From positions 560,440 through 595,024 of the forward strand of contig PJRA01000216.1 in the NCBI GenBank assembly GCA_016987375.1: DNA of 34,585 nucleotides, given 5' to 3'. Made by a program: the position numbers and the translations under genes. Position 1 is the first letter of the stretch; each line of letters opens with the position of its first letter. A model generated the notes under the pieces. The model was given only the letters and a program-made list of their open reading frames with translations, was not told where the DNA came from and made no database searches. Source of the DNA: Brachionus koreanus (lineage: Eukaryota; Rotifera; Eurotatoria; Ploima; Brachionidae). This document shows, piece after piece, positions 31,601-34,585 of this stretch.

Positions 31601-32420
31601 TAGCAAAATATTTTACCTCAATTATGAAAATTGTTTGGCAAATTTTGCCATTTTGACTAAGAAGAGTTTTAGCATCATTAATTTTCTTTATTTCAAAAAA
31701 GATTTAATTAGATTGGAGCCGGTTTTTGAGTCATCATTGGAAAAATTCAATTACGACTCTTTGTGTGAGCTAAATGATTGTGAAAAGTTGAAAACTTTAA
31801 TTAGAAATGATCCCAAAAAAATTTTTTTTCAACTCTATTTCAATGCTTTTATTAGTCAAATAAATAGTTTTTATAGATATTTATTGGAATCTAGTCATGA
31901 AATTAAAATAGCCAGTGGAGCTTTTGAAAACTTTCTTGACAAGTTTGAAAATCAGGACTTATCTGATTACTCCGAAGATATATTAAACAAAGAAATAGAA
32001 ATTTTTGTGGAAGAGTTTAGAGAAAAAAACAAGTTTTGTATCGAGTCATATAAAACAGATAAAAACGAAGACGCTCAACAAACCTATCTTGGAAAAAATA
32101 CCAAGAATTTGTTCAAGGTATGGTCTCAGGAAATTTTGCCCTATTTGTTTCTTTGTTTAAGTAAACAAATTTCAGTTGACACTTCGGAATTATATCTTGT
32201 CAATTTGATTAATTTTTATTCTAGTCAAAATAATGTAAAGACTAATCTAGTAAAAAATTTAGCCGAGCTTATTTTATTATTTAATTATTGTACTGCTTTT
32301 TGTAAATGTTCGGCTAACATAGAAAATGAGTTTAGTTTTTTTAAAATTGATTTCAATACTTTCAAAAGTATTACCAATAAATTAATGTCTATTTTAGCTA
32401 TTTTAGTGTCAAAAAAATGA
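25663..32420 (+). CDS. ARFGEF3: ARFGEF3/BIG3-like protein
   Basis: Ten exons keep one frame for 2039 residues: 25663-25753, 25979-26106, 26162-26293, 26347-26415, 26467-26565, 26615-26721, 26773-26892, 26944-27175, 27225-27316 and 27371-32420. Introns are 49-55 nt except the first (225 nt). Landmarks shared with human BIG3 (2177 residues): LREK followed by a QLxxE helix near residue 45; IGGNKIMIPVFEAIYQRVLMF (about 290-310); FxxxWLxxxYxxxFDK in the Sec7-like region; NNILLIPYKRLL and SICELVERNSYKLINCWTF (about 1085-1130) in the BIG/Sec7 HDS-type region; and an acidic serine stretch after it. BIG3 resembles ARF exchange factors but its Sec7 domain is degenerate; in mammals it acts in secretory-granule and hormone signalling. 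I see no intact Sec7 FRLPGE-like catalytic loop here. The junction 27316/27371 was chosen because it keeps frame and a good acceptor. Confidence 0.85.
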
Positions 32421-33009
32421 TTTTTTTTAATTTAAATTTTTTTCTTATTATTTCATTTTTAAATAAATTATTTCAAAACAAACTATTTACTTTTTAATTA
32501 TAATAAATTTCCTTAAAAAAAATAAACTATTTTTTTGAGAGCGGCTTTATTTTTGAGATATCATAAGCAAAAAATCAAAGTTTATCAAAAAAAAACTATG
32601 TATTCATTACCAATTTAGGGCTCATATACAAATTTTAAGAAAAACAATTTTTTTTCTTGTTTGTCAAGAACATTTTCTAGAATTTTTTAAAAGATTGAAT
32701 TAAATAACTAGTTATTTTTAATTTAAAATTTATTTTAAAAAAATATTACAAATTAATTTTTTTGAATGAGAAAATGTATTTTGAAACTATTCAACTCGAA
32801 ATATTGTTATTTAATTTTTTTTTAATTGAATGCTTACAACATTTATTTTGCTGATGCTTTTTTTTCTTAAAAAAATAAAATAAAAAATTTGCATCGTTTA
32901 TAACCATACTAATAAGCAAATTAAAAACTGAAATTTTAATTAAACTTCTTCTAACTTGAGACTGAATATAAAAAGCAGTAAAATCGTTTAAAATTAAACT
33001 AAATTTGAA
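32421..33009. other. Spacer, 3' end of ARFGEF3-like gene and next promoter
   Basis: AATAAA at 32462-32467, about 40 bp after the stop, is the likely polyadenylation signal. The rest is A/T runs without coding potential. Confidence 0.5.
32967..32975 (+). promoter_or_regulatory. Possible TATA box
   Basis: TATAAAAAG 35 bases before the ATG at 33010. In DNA this AT-rich such a string can arise by chance; the downstream GC and position make it only suggestive. Confidence 0.3.
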
Positions 33010-33638
33010 ATGAGCCGAAGAAATCAAATTGCCAACAGGAGCTATCAGCAAAATAGTGAACCTTATAGTAATTTAAAGATTGTTAAAACAGAAATCCAGG
33101 AGAATGGTGAAGCATTTCAACTGGTTCGACCGGTGGAACCGGAAAAAAAGAATACTCAAGACATTGTTTCAAATTTAATTCAACAATATGGAAGTAGATC
33201 TTTTCGAAATCAAAAATCGTAATTATTTTTTCTTTATTTTTTTAATGCCAAAAATGGTGAATTATTAAATTTAATTTTTGAATTTAATTTAATTAAATTT
33301 TTATTTTTCAATTTTTAAGTGAAGAATTAAATAACGTTCAAGCTGCTTTTCCAAAATATGCCAAAAAATTGCTGACTTCTTACGAGGGTAGCAATATTGT
33401 TTCAGATTCACAGCAAGATTTAATCGGCGACAGATATCTCGCCGAACAGATCAGACAAATAAATGAGGATAATAGAAAGAAATCAATTTTGGATAAATGG
33501 AGCCATTTGCTTTATGAGGGAGAAGATGAAAGAAATTATATATCGAGTTATCAACCTCCAGTTGTTGACTATTCAAATCTTCACCCTATCAAATCGACTA
33601 CGTTTACTTTAAATAATTCTATGAAACCAGGTTATTAA
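33010..33638 (+). CDS. Uncharacterised 175-residue protein
   Basis: Two exons, 33010-33218 and 33320-33638, join in frame across a 101-nt GT-AG intron (TC|T, serine). The protein is hydrophilic and mixed-charge. It has no signal peptide, membrane segment or cysteine-rich motif. It starts MSRRNQIANRSYQQN and has a basic/polar N-terminal third with FQLVRPVEPEKK. The middle is probably helical (DIVSNLIQQYG, FPKYAKKLLTSYEG, DRYLAEQIRQINEDNRKKS). The tail is aromatic (WSHLLYEGEDERNY, then YQPPVVDYSNLHP). Intact frame, clean splice sites and AATAAA at 33656-33661 support a real gene. I do not recognise the family. It follows the ARFGEF3-like gene on the same strand with its own upstream spacer, so there is no evidence of an operon. 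Confidence 0.75.
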
Positions 33639-34039
33639 AAAATTTATGCTATTAAAATAAAAAGTTTAAATATTAATTTTGATTTTAATCCTTGAAATAA
33701 TTTTTCCTTCATTTTATAATGTCAAAATTTAAATACTCTGTAGGAGAATAATGAAAAAAATAATCATTGATTATTTGAAAATTATCACTCTTTTTTAACT
33801 TTTTAAATAATTTTTTACTTTTTTTAACCATTTTTCTTAATCATAAAAATTAATTTGAAAAAAAAGTTACAGAATAAATATTTTTTTATTATTTGATATC
33901 CAGTTAGATTAAATTAAGATTTTAGTTATTAAATCCAATATTAGTTATTTAACAGAGGCTAAAGTGTAAAAGTATTTTATGTTCATTTAATCATTGCACT
34001 TGGCTGAAAGAATTGCTAAAAGATCAGCAAGAATGAGAA
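33639..34039. other. AT-rich spacer
   Basis: Apart from the polyadenylation signal of the preceding gene, nothing is recognisable. Confidence 0.5.
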
Positions 34040-34440
34040 TTTAAATTATAGGCATGGCGGCATTCTCCATTTGCGATTTTAAAAAGAATTCGTAATACAC
34101 CCTACGTACTACTTAATAACTCCAATATAGCTTCTAAACTGATGCACAAAGATAACTAAGAATTAATATTCTTGTAAAGTATCTCATAGTTGTAGTCTCA
34201 GCTAATTCAACTCTAAAGATCATAATACACATATGACTTTTCAATAAACACTTTCATTCTCAATTTCAAAAGCAATTTCTCAATTTTTTGTATGTACTTA
34301 TTAATCATATTTTCGAGATTTTTCCTCCTTATTAAAATTAAAAAAGTTGCCGAATAATCTGCAAAAAGAAGAGAGTATTGGCAATTTGTTTTATCACTTT
34401 TTGGTATTTCATTTTTGAAAATGCTAACGGGTGATGCATA
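34040..34440 (-). mobile_element. LINE reverse-transcriptase remnant
   Basis: On the minus strand from about 34435: SPVSIFKNEIPKSD, then YSLLFADYSATFLI (about 34375-34335), then ENMINKYIQKIEKLLLKLRM (about 34310-34255). This fits the palm of a LINE reverse transcriptase: SPxLFNIYINDIP, the FADD box, then a helix with LxKLxxWxxKWRLKM. The FADD box reads FADY, so a catalytic aspartate is lost. Lower coordinates (to about 34040) are too broken to read. Head and tail of the element are missing. Confidence 0.65.
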
Positions 34441-34560
34441 TGTAAATGGACAAAAGTTAAGTTAACTTGCCCGATCATGCAAATGATAAGGGGATCATAT
34501 ATATATTTATTTATAAACTACTAAAAATTAGCTATAATATTGTAAAAAAAAATTTTTAAA

Positions 34561-34585
34561 ATGAGACTTTCTGTGTCTGAACAAG
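34561..34585 (+). CDS. Possible start of another gene, cut by the right edge
   Basis: ATG at 34561 opens a frame MRLSVSEQ that reaches the window end. It follows a long A/T stretch, like other starts here. Eight codons prove little. Confidence 0.2.

Noticed and set aside
1..34585. CRISPR arrays, bacterial operons, ribosome-binding sites, tRNA or rRNA genes
   Set aside because: None seen; spliceosomal introns and animal gene families show this is eukaryotic nuclear DNA.

Overview
This is very AT-rich animal nuclear DNA. Genes are split by minute GT-AG introns (mostly 46-56 nt), spacers are long, and most spacers hold decayed transposons. Composition, intron size and gene content suggest a monogonont rotifer such as Brachionus. 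That is an inference; no species marker is visible. All gene models were assembled by eye from reading frames and splice sites.

Host genes, left to right: a leucine-rich-repeat protein running off the left edge (minus, 1-661); a 106-residue ubiquitin-like protein (minus, 5760-6080); mitochondrial ATP synthase subunit O/OSCP with six exons (minus, 11268-12159); GPATCH11-like G-patch protein with four exons (plus, 14083-15377); an FRS2-like myristoylated PTB adaptor in one exon (plus, 16547-17713); a 2039-residue ARFGEF3/BIG3-like protein with nine short exons and one giant last exon (plus, 25663-32420); an unrecognised 175-residue protein with two exons (plus, 33010-33638); and perhaps the first codons of another gene at 34561. 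These are unrelated housekeeping and signalling genes with no sign of joint function.

Mobile and decayed DNA: a 60-bp-arm fold-back (719-920); a topoisomerase II gene fragment lying between two direct repeats (1074-2812); LINE 3' ends with a hairpin and AAAT tail plus a SINE-like unit (3826-4690); a LINE remnant of a second type (7413-7870); a 552-bp fold-back MITE with perfect 44-bp terminal repeats (9284-9835); a mariner transposase remnant (about 10280-10560); a Ty3/gypsy element with one 120-bp LTR (18519-23497) that carries a MULE transposon nested between gag and protease; a decayed ~125-bp tandem repeat on both sides of that cluster; and a further LINE reverse-transcriptase remnant at the right end.

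I see no clear new biological system. The points most worth a second look are the topoisomerase II fragment between direct repeats, the nested MULE, the fold-back elements, the candidate SINE that shares a LINE tail, and the unrecognised 175-residue gene.
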